Shown here: in pieces, positions 32,581 through 41,007 of the stretch | Layout of the letters: each line of letters begins with the position of its first letter | Numbering within the stretch: the stretch's first letter is position 1 | Source: K189A clade bacterium | GTDB lineage: Bacteria; Pseudomonadota; Gammaproteobacteria; Pseudomonadales; Azotimanducaceae | DNA: 53,231 nt | NCBI GenBank assembly: GCA_902528515.1 | Contig: CABZTD010000012.1 | Location: forward strand, 1 to 53,231 | Direction: 5' to 3' | Translations under genes and position numbers: made by a program | The notes under the pieces: generated by a model | Told to the model about the DNA's origin: nothing | Seen by the model: the letters and a program-made list of their open reading frames with translations, nothing else | The model's database searches: none

Positions 32581-33351
32581 TTAACTTTGCCAAGTTTTTC
32601 GATACCTTTTGTCAAGCTGACTAAAAATAACGAAGAATGCTACTGATAAGGCTGAGGCTAACAAGGCCGCGGCCCATGACTTATCCATCTGCATGTCGCT
32701 GCGCGCGCGAATCATGACGTACCCTAGCCCGTCACTACCGATTAAAAACTCTGCGACCAATGCCACTAGCAGTGCCGTTGGGGCGAGTAGTTGCAAGGCG
32801 GTTAAAATATTTGGAACGGCGCTGGGCATAGCGACATAGCGAAAAAAACGCCACCCGCTTATGCCTTTGGTTGAACAACCCACGGAGCGACAAAAATCTT
32901 TTCTGACTTGCGTTACGTCGTTAAATCCAGACAGAGCGAACACATAGCAAGGGAAGAATGTTAAAAATGTTGTGACGATAAGCACTGTGTGGGTTCCGTA
33001 TCCTGAAACTCTGACGATAATAGGCACGAAAGCGACTACTGGAATGGATCGAATGAGTAAGGCTGCGGGAGTTAGCAGACCGCTCAAGACTGGAGCAGTC
33101 CAGGACAAGCAGGCTGTAGCAAAACCGAGCAATAACCCTAAAGCTAAACCGCCAGACGCTGTTAGGGTAGTTCGCGCGGCCTCAATTGCGAAGAATTCAG
33201 CATCATTGATGAGTGCTAACAGAACCGCCTTAGGAGACGGCGCGACTATGGTGTTTAGGTTATTTACCGCCACTACCAGCTGCCAAATAAGTAATAGCAA
33301 TAAGATGCCCCAATAGCGGGTCCAAAATTGCCTGATGCGCTGGCCTACCAT
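32581..33351 (-). CDS. ABC transporter permease (SsuC/TauC-like)
   Basis: 256-residue inner-membrane permease starting MVGQRIRQFWTRYWGILLLL. The longest frame (from 33513) adds 54 residues inside the preceding permease gene; ATG 33351 overlaps that gene's stop as ATGGTAG and is preferred. The BPD_transp_1 EAA-type loop is around RSVGCSTKGISGWRFFRYVA. It pairs with the other permease as a heterodimer, which is less common than a homodimer for this family. Confidence 0.9.
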   Translation of the reverse strand: MVGQRIRQFWTRYWGILLLLLIWQLVVAVNNLNTIVAPSPKAVLLALINDAEFFAIEAARTTLTASGGLALGLLLGFATACLSWTAPVLSGLLTPAALLIRSIPVVAFVPIIVRVSGYGTHTVLIVTTFLTFFPCYVFALSGFNDVTQVRKDFCRSVGCSTKGISGWRFFRYVAMPSAVPNILTALQLLAPTALLVALVAEFLIGSDGLGYVMIRARSDMQMDKSWAAALLASALSVAFFVIFSQLDKRYRKTWQS

Positions 33352-34094
33352 CCGAATCGGGGCAGCAGTTTTTGTTGAACGATAACTAAGATAAAGAAGC
33401 CCGCAGCAGACATCGCTGTTCCTAGAAACGCCGCTGACCAGAGTAGGGTGATCTGAAAGTTTTGCATAGAACTCACGATGAGGACGCCTAGGCCTGCCGG
33501 CGCTCCGAACCACTCCCCCAGAATGGCACCAAGCACAGCCGCACTTGTTCCTAGCTTTAAGCCGTCGATGAAGCTCGGTAGGGCGTTAGGAAATAACACG
33601 AGAATCAGAGCCCGCCATCGGTTGACGCCGTATGTATGAATTACATCATGATGTACGCTTGGCAGTCGTTCAAATCCGCCGAGTACAGCTACGAATACGG
33701 TAAAAAAAACCGCCAGTGAAGCTGTTGTCATCGGCGTGAGTTGTTCCCCGACCGTTACAATGAGCAGGGGTCCAAGTGCAATTAGGGGTATCGCATTTAC
33801 GAATGTAGACAGCGTGTCTAATCCTTTTTTCAATGCCGGCCAGATCTGTCCAGAGCATGCAATGCTCCAGCCGATCATCGAGCCGATAATAAAACCCCAT
33901 ATAGCGTTTGTGGCAGTTACGGCGGCGCTACGCATCAACAACTCGTAACTGCGAGGTTCTAGAGCGTAGGTAACTATTGCAGATATTGGGGGTAATCCCT
34001 TGCCTAGCCACTCTTGCTGGCCGGCTATCTCCCAGCCAAGGAATAAAACTCCCAGCCCCAAGATCCATTTACTCGAATTTGCTACAGGTCTCAT
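33345..34094 (-). CDS. ABC transporter permease (SsuC/TauC-like)
   Basis: 249-residue permease from ATG 34094, which overlaps the ATPase stop as ATGA with GAGG eight bases upstream; the longer frame from 34115 is less likely. It has about six hydrophobic spans and the EAA-loop region HTYGVNRWRALILVLFPNAL. It is the second membrane subunit of the NMT1-type importer. Confidence 0.9.
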   Translation of the reverse strand: MRPVANSSKWILGLGVLFLGWEIAGQQEWLGKGLPPISAIVTYALEPRSYELLMRSAAVTATNAIWGFIIGSMIGWSIACSGQIWPALKKGLDTLSTFVNAIPLIALGPLLIVTVGEQLTPMTTASLAVFFTVFVAVLGGFERLPSVHHDVIHTYGVNRWRALILVLFPNALPSFIDGLKLGTSAAVLGAILGEWFGAPAGLGVLIVSSMQNFQITLLWSAAFLGTAMSAAGFFILVIVQQKLLPRFGW

Positions 34095-34891
34095 GTCGCA
34101 ACCTCGGGCATGCAAACCTCGTCTAGGGCGGCGGTTAGTTTGGCAAGCAAATTTAAAAAAGACTGTTCTTGCATTGTTTCTAATTTGCGGGGCCTCTCAA
34201 GCTCAATCGGTTCTATCAGCGCTAACCGCCCCGGACGGGGACTCATCAGGCAGACTCTATCGGCGAGAAAGATGGCTTCTTCGACGCTATGGGTCACGAG
34301 TATGGTAGTTGTCGGTTTTTGGCTCCAGATGCGTTGAAGCTCGTTATTCATTAGGCGTCTCGTCACGGCATCCAAAGCCCCAAAAGGTTCGTCGAGGATC
34401 AGAACCCGAGGCCGTAGGACCAAAGAACGGGCAATACTAATGCGCTGCTTCATGCCGCCGGACAATTGTTTTGGCAATGCTTCTGCGAAGTCTTGGAGAC
34501 CCACCAGATTTAGGAGTTCATCGACACGGTCCTCATCCACAGGTAGGCCTGCGAGTCTAAAAGGAAGAGCAACATTTTTCTTTGCTGTAAGCCATGGCAT
34601 TAATCCATGTTCCTGCATTGCGATACCAAGGTCGTGGTGTTTAATACATTCTTCGGGAGTCTCTCCTGCGATGGAGATACGCCCATGGCTAGGTTGTTCT
34701 AGTCCTGCCAACATCCGCAATAAAGTGCTCTTACCGCACCCAGACGGTCCGATCAGGGCAATAAATTCTCCTCCGGCAATCTCAAGATCGACGTGTCCCA
34801 CCGCTTCGATGGATTGGCCGTTCGTCAATTCGAAACGTTTTCGCACCTCTTCGATTACGATGCTAGATGTGCCTTTTTCGTCGGCCGCCAT
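34091..34891 (-). CDS. ABC transporter ATPase (SsuB/TauB-like)
   Basis: 266-residue ATPase. Walker A GPSGCGKSTLLRMLAGLEQP, signature LSGGMKQRISIARSLVLRP, Walker B VLILDEPFGALD and switch His in LVTHSVEEAIFLADR are intact. A strong AGAGGGA SD precedes the ATG. It energises the two permeases that follow. Ninety-four bases separate it from the PhyH gene upstream, consistent with one transcript. Confidence 0.93.
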   Translation of the reverse strand: MAADEKGTSSIVIEEVRKRFELTNGQSIEAVGHVDLEIAGGEFIALIGPSGCGKSTLLRMLAGLEQPSHGRISIAGETPEECIKHHDLGIAMQEHGLMPWLTAKKNVALPFRLAGLPVDEDRVDELLNLVGLQDFAEALPKQLSGGMKQRISIARSLVLRPRVLILDEPFGALDAVTRRLMNNELQRIWSQKPTTTILVTHSVEEAIFLADRVCLMSPRPGRLALIEPIELERPRKLETMQEQSFLNLLAKLTAALDEVCMPEVAT

Positions 34892-34985
34892 TGATCCCTC
34901 TTTTCGACTAGGAAAACCTCATTAGTACCCGCGGAGAATAGATTTGATTCGAGGCGTGACCCATTGAAAATTGCAAGATACAGAT

Positions 34986-35768
34986 TCAGCGTGATGCGTT
35001 TTTGTAAAAAGTGCCAATGCCATGGTCTGGCGCGTAGCGTTCACCAGCATACCACGAGCCCCTCACGTGTCGGCGCCTGCCAGAAAGACCGTCTGCAGTG
35101 CCCCGTGCAGCGGCATGCCACAGACGGTAATCATGCAAAATAATGTCTCCTCGGTCTGCGAAAACCGGTACTTCGCCTTGAACATGATCGAAGGCCCAAG
35201 AACCTATTTCGTCCTTGTGGACTTCGATTTTGTGAGAACCTGGCACAACTCGCAAAAACCCATTTGCTGCGGATGTTGGGTCGATGTGAATAGTGAAGGC
35301 GAAGCCTGGCCAAGCTTTACTGCCTTCATCTGAGTTGTAATCTGCGTGCCATCCGATCCTAGAATACTTGGAACCCTCATCTGTTCTGGAATCTTGGTAA
35401 ACGACACCAAATCGCGCGTAGTCGTTTAACCAACAATCACTGCGATCGAATACCGCGTTTGCAAAAGTTTTGAGAAGTGACGATTTAGCGATGGACAGTG
35501 CTGTTGCAGATAGTTCGGTGCAGTTAATGACATAATGACGAAACGGCTCCCCTTCGAAGGTCGCGCCTGGCTCGTCCAATAGCTCTGTACCATACCGGTC
35601 ATCGAGCTGTCCGTTAATTAATTTGTTCTGCGCCTCCCCGAGTTCCTCCTCGATTTTGTCGAGGTCGGCGAGAGGAACGGCATTCTGTAAAACCACAAAG
35701 CCGAGCTCTCGGAATGCTTTAACGGCCTGGTCTAAATCATCGACATCGAAGGCAGTTGTCGAATCCAT
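34986..35768 (-). CDS. Phytanoyl-CoA dioxygenase (PhyH) family protein
   Basis: 260-residue Fe(II)/2-oxoglutarate oxygenase. H141 and D143 lie in GWHADYNS, H218 in LWHAAARG, and R236 follows in RRRHVRGSW. FLRVVPGSHKIEVHKDE is the family GSH segment. The start has AGAGGA eight bases upstream. It is the first gene of the operon PhyH-ATPase-permease-permease-binding protein-TauD, so the cell makes two different oxygenases with one importer. Its substrate probably relates to the imported molecule (inference). Confidence 0.88.
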   Translation of the reverse strand: MDSTTAFDVDDLDQAVKAFRELGFVVLQNAVPLADLDKIEEELGEAQNKLINGQLDDRYGTELLDEPGATFEGEPFRHYVINCTELSATALSIAKSSLLKTFANAVFDRSDCWLNDYARFGVVYQDSRTDEGSKYSRIGWHADYNSDEGSKAWPGFAFTIHIDPTSAANGFLRVVPGSHKIEVHKDEIGSWAFDHVQGEVPVFADRGDIILHDYRLWHAAARGTADGLSGRRRHVRGSWYAGERYAPDHGIGTFYKNASR

Positions 35769-36190
35769 ACTGAAAATCCTCTTTGGCCCACTGACGAAGC
35801 TAGCACTTAAAGGTCATCATCGGGCGTTTCTTTTGAATAAGAATCGATGAATATCCTGCCGAAATAAGGTGCAAAAACAATGCCACGCTGCGGGGCTGCA
35901 TTTGCTCCTGACAAGACTGCCGTAAATCACAAAAGACAGTCAATTTGCACAAAGATCGGACACGCTGTGCCTTTTGATGGTGCGGAGTTTATTTAGAAGC
36001 TGAAGAAAATATTGCTTAGATTATCGTTCAAAACGCCGTTGTACCTCTGTAATGATCGGGCATTAGCGAGAGGACGAAAGTGGTGCGATCAGGAAGAAAA
36101 GCTATCTGGATTGGCTCTTTTTTTGCAGTCCGGTAGAGGGTACATGTCTGTACGTTGAGCTAAAGTGCTGAAAAAAGGGCGGTAACCATT
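35769..36190. other. 422-base divergent gap before adenosine deaminase
   Basis: There is no supportable gene. It holds the promoters of the leftward PhyH/ABC operon and the rightward adenosine deaminase. GTACATGTCTGTAC (36140-36153) is a palindrome with arms GTACA/TGTAC, possibly an operator. Nothing else stood out. Confidence 0.4.
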
Positions 36191-37744
36191 TTGAGTTTTA
36201 ACCGAGTGACAAAGAATTTCTGTGCAGAGGTGGGACGCGTTCTCATGCTTTTGCTGGCGAGTCTGGCACTTTTCTTAGCAGGCTCGTACAGCCATGCTAA
36301 GAATGCCGCGACCGGCTTTGCGATTGCGAAGAATGATCCGGTGAAATTGCGCAACTTTTTGCTACGAATGCCGAAGGGCGGAGACTTGCACAATCATCTT
36401 ACTGGGACGATTTATGCAGAATCGTATTTGGGTTGGGCAGCGGAAGATGGTAAATGCTGGGATGTTTCTGCAAGATCGATTGTTTCAGGCCCCTGCTCCG
36501 CCGACGCGATTTCGTTTGCCGACGTCTACCCGGGAGGACGCCTAACCCCACGGCTTACTATTGACCCAATTATTGATTCACTTTCGACGCGTAATTTCAG
36601 GTTGCGCGGTGAGTCCGGCCATAATCAATTTTTCGCCACTTTCGCGCGATTTGCAGAAGCTACTGTCGGCCGTAGAGGGGAGATGCTGGCCGAAGCAACG
36701 CATCGAGCGGGGCGACAAAACATAGTCTATCTTGAACTAATGCAGAGCACGGGCATGCTTGAGGCCGCCTTATTAGGCAAAGCTACTGCGAATTTGGAGG
36801 AAGAGCTGGGTATGCGCGTTGATCACGGCGAGCTCGATAAAATTGTCGATAACGTTGTGGGTGAGCTAGACGAATGGGAGGCCAAAGCTCGAAAGGTCAA
36901 CAACTGTGAGAGCGAACAGGCAAGTCCTGGATGTGACGTGAAAGTAAGATATTTAGCTCAAGTATTGCGAATTTGGGCTCCTGAGGAGGTCTATGCACAA
37001 ACCGTCTTAGCATACAAGCTAATTAAGGCTGATCCGCGTATTGTTGGGCTCAACTTCGTCGCGCCCGAGGATCATCCCATTGCCTTACGCGATTACAGCA
37101 TGCACATGGAGTTCATTCGAGAAATCGGCACCATGTTTCCCGAGCAGACGAGAGGGATAACTCTTCACTCCGGTGAACTAGCGCTTGGGCTGGTTCCGCC
37201 CGAACATTTAGGCTGGCACATTACAGAAGCGATTGATGTAGCTGGCGCTCGAAGGGTTGGCCATGCCGTTGACATCGCTCACACTCCTGACCTCTACAGG
37301 CTGCTAAAAAAAATGGCTGAGGAAGAGATCATGGTAGAGATTAACCTTACAAGCAATGACGTGATACTGGGGATTAAATACCCTTACCACCCCTTCGAGT
37401 TATACATGGAATATGGTGTGCCTATGGCATTGTCCACGGACGATGAAGGGGTTTCTCGTATTGATTTAACACACGAATATCAGCTGGCTACCCAGACGTT
37501 TGACCTAAACTACGCAAGACTAAGAGCGCTATCTAGGAACGCTCTTCAGTACAACTTTTTGCCAGGAGCTGCATTATTCGAGGATACATTCGCCGGTGAA
37601 ATGGTCGATCCATGTGCGGGAGAGTCGGCGGCCGATGACGGGGTTTCTTTGGATTGTCAGGTTTTTCTCGATAAAAACGAAAAAGCCGCCTTACAGTGGG
37701 ATTTAGAAAAACGATACGCGGCTTTTGAAGAATCTTTCAAGTAG
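36191..37744 (+). CDS. Exported adenosine deaminase
   Basis: 517-residue adenosine/AMP deaminase-superfamily protein that converts adenosine to inosine and ammonia. Zinc ligands H67 and H69 are in GGDLHNHLTG, with the third in LHSGELALG, then RRVGHAVDIAH and the aspartate pair in LSTDDEGVSR. The N-terminus has a hydrophobic signal segment ending in SYSHA, so the enzyme is probably periplasmic or secreted, unlike the cytosolic ADA. The start is uncertain: TTG at 36191 has a weak GGGCGG upstream; ATG 36245 leaves a shorter but workable signal peptide. It heads the purine-salvage region. Confidence 0.85.
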   Translation: MSFNRVTKNFCAEVGRVLMLLLASLALFLAGSYSHAKNAATGFAIAKNDPVKLRNFLLRMPKGGDLHNHLTGTIYAESYLGWAAEDGKCWDVSARSIVSGPCSADAISFADVYPGGRLTPRLTIDPIIDSLSTRNFRLRGESGHNQFFATFARFAEATVGRRGEMLAEATHRAGRQNIVYLELMQSTGMLEAALLGKATANLEEELGMRVDHGELDKIVDNVVGELDEWEAKARKVNNCESEQASPGCDVKVRYLAQVLRIWAPEEVYAQTVLAYKLIKADPRIVGLNFVAPEDHPIALRDYSMHMEFIREIGTMFPEQTRGITLHSGELALGLVPPEHLGWHITEAIDVAGARRVGHAVDIAHTPDLYRLLKKMAEEEIMVEINLTSNDVILGIKYPYHPFELYMEYGVPMALSTDDEGVSRIDLTHEYQLATQTFDLNYARLRALSRNALQYNFLPGAALFEDTFAGEMVDPCAGESAADDGVSLDCQVFLDKNEKAALQWDLEKRYAAFEESFK

Positions 37745-37768
37745 CGATCCTTGAGGGTTTGCGAGAGA

Positions 37769-39115
37769 TTAGTGGATTAGCTTATCAGCTACGATAGCGA
37801 TAAGGGCTCCAGTTGCGACAGGAAAGCCCATCAAGATAGAAGCGTATGCCGGTGTCTCTATTCCGAGGCTTAGCAATAATTGGGGTAAAAATATTAAGCC
37901 AAAGGCGCCACAGATTGAGACGATTAATACACGCAGACCTTTATGTTTTGCATGGGCGCGGACGATCTCGACGCCGGTGTAAGCTATCATCGCGAAGAGA
38001 AACGCAGTGGTAGAGTTGAGCACACTACCTGGTATGTTTACCACCAACGAGCTTACAGCTGGTATAGAACCTAGCACTATTAGAAACAGTGCCAGCAGGT
38101 ACCCTACTTGTCTGCTGGCGATTCCAGTGAGCCGAATCACAGCATTATTTTGACTGAAAGTCGTGTTGGGAAAGGCACCCAACAAAGATGCCAAGATGGT
38201 GTTGAACCCGTCGCCTAACACGCCACCTCGAAGACGGACGAAATATTCTTTGCCCTTTATCGGCTGTTTTGACACCAAGCTGGTTGCGGTTATGTCACCG
38301 ATAGTCTCAGTAAGAGAAACTAAAAATATAGGTAGTAAAACCAAGAGTGCGACAGGGCTGAACTTTAGGGATACCGGCATTATTTGTAATAAAAATAATT
38401 CCTCGTCGAGGTTCGGTGTAGGCATGCTCCAGCCGCGCAAAATTGCGGCAAGTATTAATCCTGCAAACAATCCTGTAGGCACACAAACCAAGCGTGCATA
38501 AGGGTTATTTCGAGTGGCAAGTAACGTGATGATTCCTAATGTGAACAACCATTCAAACGTCAGCGGTAGCAATTCATCGTCGCTAGCCATGCTTAATAAT
38601 CGCCAAGAGTTACCCAAGGCAGACCACAACAGAGATAGGCCCAAAAGGCATATCGTTACACCAGTAACGGTAGGAGTGATCACTCTGCGTACCGCGTCTA
38701 AAAAAAAGCTGAGAAATACGATCATGCCGCCGCCTACAGCGGCAGTGCCCAGCAGGACGCCTAAAAGTTCTTCCTGTGACGTTGTTGGTGGTAGTTGACT
38801 AGCTGCGTAGGCCATTGTGCCAATAAAGGCAAAACTGGTGCCCTGTACGGCTAAGAGACCTGATCCGACGATGCCAAACCGAAACGTTTGAATAAAAGTG
38901 GCGATACCCGATACCACCAAAGAAGCGCTTATAACGTATTGTGTTGCTTCAGAATCTAGTCCTACTGCTCTAGCGATTAAAAGTGGCGCGGTCAGAATGC
39001 TAGCGACGATCGCGAATAGATGCGCAGTGGCTGCAAGGAACGTTTTCGCAGGGTCTGGTCGGTCGTTGAGGCCAAAAATAAGACTCGGGCCTACAACTTC
39101 ACGGTCCTCAGGCAT
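37769..39115 (-). CDS. NCS2-family nucleobase (xanthine/urate/uracil) permease
   Basis: 448-residue symporter with about 12 to 14 membrane spans. QGTSFAFIGTMAYAA near residue 100 is the family QGTSFAF motif, and FSQNNAVIRLTGIASRQVGY near residue 330 matches the NCS2 signature that binds the base. It sits between adenosine deaminase and the amidase pair within the purine locus, so a purine (xanthine or urate) substrate is likelier than uracil. Ends 24 bases after the convergent adenosine deaminase gene. Confidence 0.9.
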   Translation of the reverse strand: MPEDREVVGPSLIFGLNDRPDPAKTFLAATAHLFAIVASILTAPLLIARAVGLDSEATQYVISASLVVSGIATFIQTFRFGIVGSGLLAVQGTSFAFIGTMAYAASQLPPTTSQEELLGVLLGTAAVGGGMIVFLSFFLDAVRRVITPTVTGVTICLLGLSLLWSALGNSWRLLSMASDDELLPLTFEWLFTLGIITLLATRNNPYARLVCVPTGLFAGLILAAILRGWSMPTPNLDEELFLLQIMPVSLKFSPVALLVLLPIFLVSLTETIGDITATSLVSKQPIKGKEYFVRLRGGVLGDGFNTILASLLGAFPNTTFSQNNAVIRLTGIASRQVGYLLALFLIVLGSIPAVSSLVVNIPGSVLNSTTAFLFAMIAYTGVEIVRAHAKHKGLRVLIVSICGAFGLIFLPQLLLSLGIETPAYASILMGFPVATGALIAIVADKLIH

Positions 39116-39317
39116 AGTGATTACTTTGTTAATAGTGTATCTCTCGACGCACTTTGCCCTCGAGCCGTCTAATGCGCAATCGCTTGAGTGTTTACTTGTT
39201 TTTACAGACGTCGATGGGACAGAATCTTTGTAGTTAAGAAGATAGCAATGTTGCGGGTTGCAGAAGCTCGCTCTGAAGATCTCTTAACCAGAAAATAGAG
39301 CGGAGTTAATCGTTTAA

Positions 39318-39572
39318 ATGTCCCTGCCTACCTCGGAACAGCAAAGCCTAATAGATACTTTCGATACAAAAGAGTATCTCGATCATGTCGCTTACTTTCT
39401 TACTGGCCCGATCGATTCAAGGTATCGAGAAGGAGTACTTATGAACCTCAAGACCGCGAGTTTTATGGCTAAGAAGGTATTTGCCGTTCAGCTCGATCAA
39501 GATTGCTGCGATTTGGCAGGCGTTTTTAGACCTGTGGAGGCAGATGAAGCAACCCTGTCTGAGGACTTTTAA
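39318..39572 (+). CDS. AtzG-like (DUF4089) small subunit of an amidase complex
   Basis: 84-residue protein: YLDHVAYFLTGPIDSRYREG followed by VLMNLKTASFMAKKVF and VFRP near the C-terminus, the typical AtzG/DUF4089 layout. In characterised systems AtzG is a GatC-like partner that stabilises the AtzE amidase, and hpxX in Klebsiella purine catabolism is a homologue. It is immediately followed by an AtzE-like gene, which supports the assignment. It is divergent from the NCS2 permease across a 202-base gap. Confidence 0.85.
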   Translation: MSLPTSEQQSLIDTFDTKEYLDHVAYFLTGPIDSRYREGVLMNLKTASFMAKKVFAVQLDQDCCDLAGVFRPVEADEATLSEDF

Positions 39573-39576
39573 GGGA

Positions 39577-41007
39577 ATGCGGCTGGCTGATGAGACTGCC
39601 GAGGACAGCGCACTTAAGATTGCCCAGCGCGTTACTTCTCGAGAGGTGACAGCTACCGAAGTAATTGCCTCTTGTCTTTCCCGCATTGAAGCGTTCAATC
39701 CAGCAGTTAATGCTTTTACTGCAATTTATCGAGAACGTGCTTTAGATCGCGCAATCGTGGTGGATGAAATGGTGCAGCAAGGAACGAAGCTCCCATTGGC
39801 CGGCGTTCCTTTTGCGGTGAAAAACTTATTTGATGTAGCTGGTGAAACTACTGTTGCTGGCAGCAAAATCCTCTCGGGCAATTCTGCTTCTGCTGCAGAT
39901 GCCGTTTTGGTGCAGCGTATTGAGGCACAAGGCGGTGTGCTTGTTGGTTCCCTCAACATGGGCGAATTTGCTTATGATTTTACGGGCGAGAACCAGCACT
40001 ATGGACCCTGTCGAAATCCTTGGAACTTGGCCCATATGTCTGGTGGCTCATCCTCTGGTAGCGGTGCGGCTCTAGCTGCTGGAATAGTGCCACTAACACT
40101 AGGAAGCGACACGAACGGTAGTATTCGGGTGCCGAGCGCCTTCTGTAGTGTCTACGGGCTTAAGCCTACATACGGTAGATTGCCACGCACGGGCGTCTAT
40201 CCGTTTTGTGACAGTCTAGATCACGTTGGAGTGATGGCTCGCTCGGTTCCCGATTTGGCGGCGGCATACAATTGTGTTCAGGGCTACGATTCAACAGACC
40301 ATGCTTGCGCAGATCGACCATCGGAGTTAGTTAACCTCGAAAAATCCATCGGTCGGCCGTTGAGAGTCGGCCTCCTGGAAGGTTATTTTCGTCCTCCGGA
40401 ATTTAGGGAGGCGACAAACTTGGTCAGTAAGTGTGCAGACGCCTTAGTCTCCTCTTCAACAGTTGTCGAGCAATGCGAACTAGAGCTCGCTGAGGCTGGC
40501 CGAAGCGCCGCTTTTTTGATAACGAATGTAGAAGGTGCCAACCTTCATTTTGAGAAAATTCTAGCCCGTGCTGAGGAGTTTGATCCTGAGACACGCGATC
40601 GCTTTATTGCGGGCAATCTTTTGCCAGCGGCCTGGTATATTCGCGCGCAACGACTGCGCAGGCAATATGCAAAGGAAGCGGCACGGCTCCTGGCTCGTTT
40701 CGACATTTTATTAGCGGCTGCTACACCTGTTCGGGCACCTTTATTGGGGCAAAAAACCATGCTCATGGGTGGTGATGAATTAAACGTTCGTGCCAATTTA
40801 GGTTATTTTACCCAACCCATTTCGTGCATTGGTTTGCCTGTGATTTGCTCGCCGCTACCTCAATTCAATCAGTCTTGTCCTATGCCTGGTCTGGGCGTTC
40901 AAATAATCGCAGCGCCTTGGCGCGAAGACCTGTGTTTTATTGCGGCTGCTCGTTTATCCGAGATCGGTATAACTAGGAGCGCAGTGGCTAAACTGGAAAC
41001 GGTCTAG
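39577..41007 (+). CDS. Amidase-signature protein, AtzE/HpxY-like
   Basis: About 476 residues from ATG 39577, four bases after the AtzG stop; ATG 39544 (GGAGG three bases upstream) is an alternative and the longest frame begins at 39481. The amidase-signature triad is visible: Lys in VPFAVKNLFD, and the serine region MSGGSSSGSGAALAAG with GSDTNGSIRVPSAFC. With AtzG it would form a transamidosome-like pair. In this purine locus the likely substrate is a carbamoyl or ureido product of allantoate breakdown, but that is inference. Its TAG shares a CTAG with the convergent deaminase gene. Confidence 0.88.
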   Translation: MRLADETAEDSALKIAQRVTSREVTATEVIASCLSRIEAFNPAVNAFTAIYRERALDRAIVVDEMVQQGTKLPLAGVPFAVKNLFDVAGETTVAGSKILSGNSASAADAVLVQRIEAQGGVLVGSLNMGEFAYDFTGENQHYGPCRNPWNLAHMSGGSSSGSGAALAAGIVPLTLGSDTNGSIRVPSAFCSVYGLKPTYGRLPRTGVYPFCDSLDHVGVMARSVPDLAAAYNCVQGYDSTDHACADRPSELVNLEKSIGRPLRVGLLEGYFRPPEFREATNLVSKCADALVSSSTVVEQCELELAEAGRSAAFLITNVEGANLHFEKILARAEEFDPETRDRFIAGNLLPAAWYIRAQRLRRQYAKEAARLLARFDILLAAATPVRAPLLGQKTMLMGGDELNVRANLGYFTQPISCIGLPVICSPLPQFNQSCPMPGLGVQIIAAPWREDLCFIAAARLSEIGITRSAVAKLETV

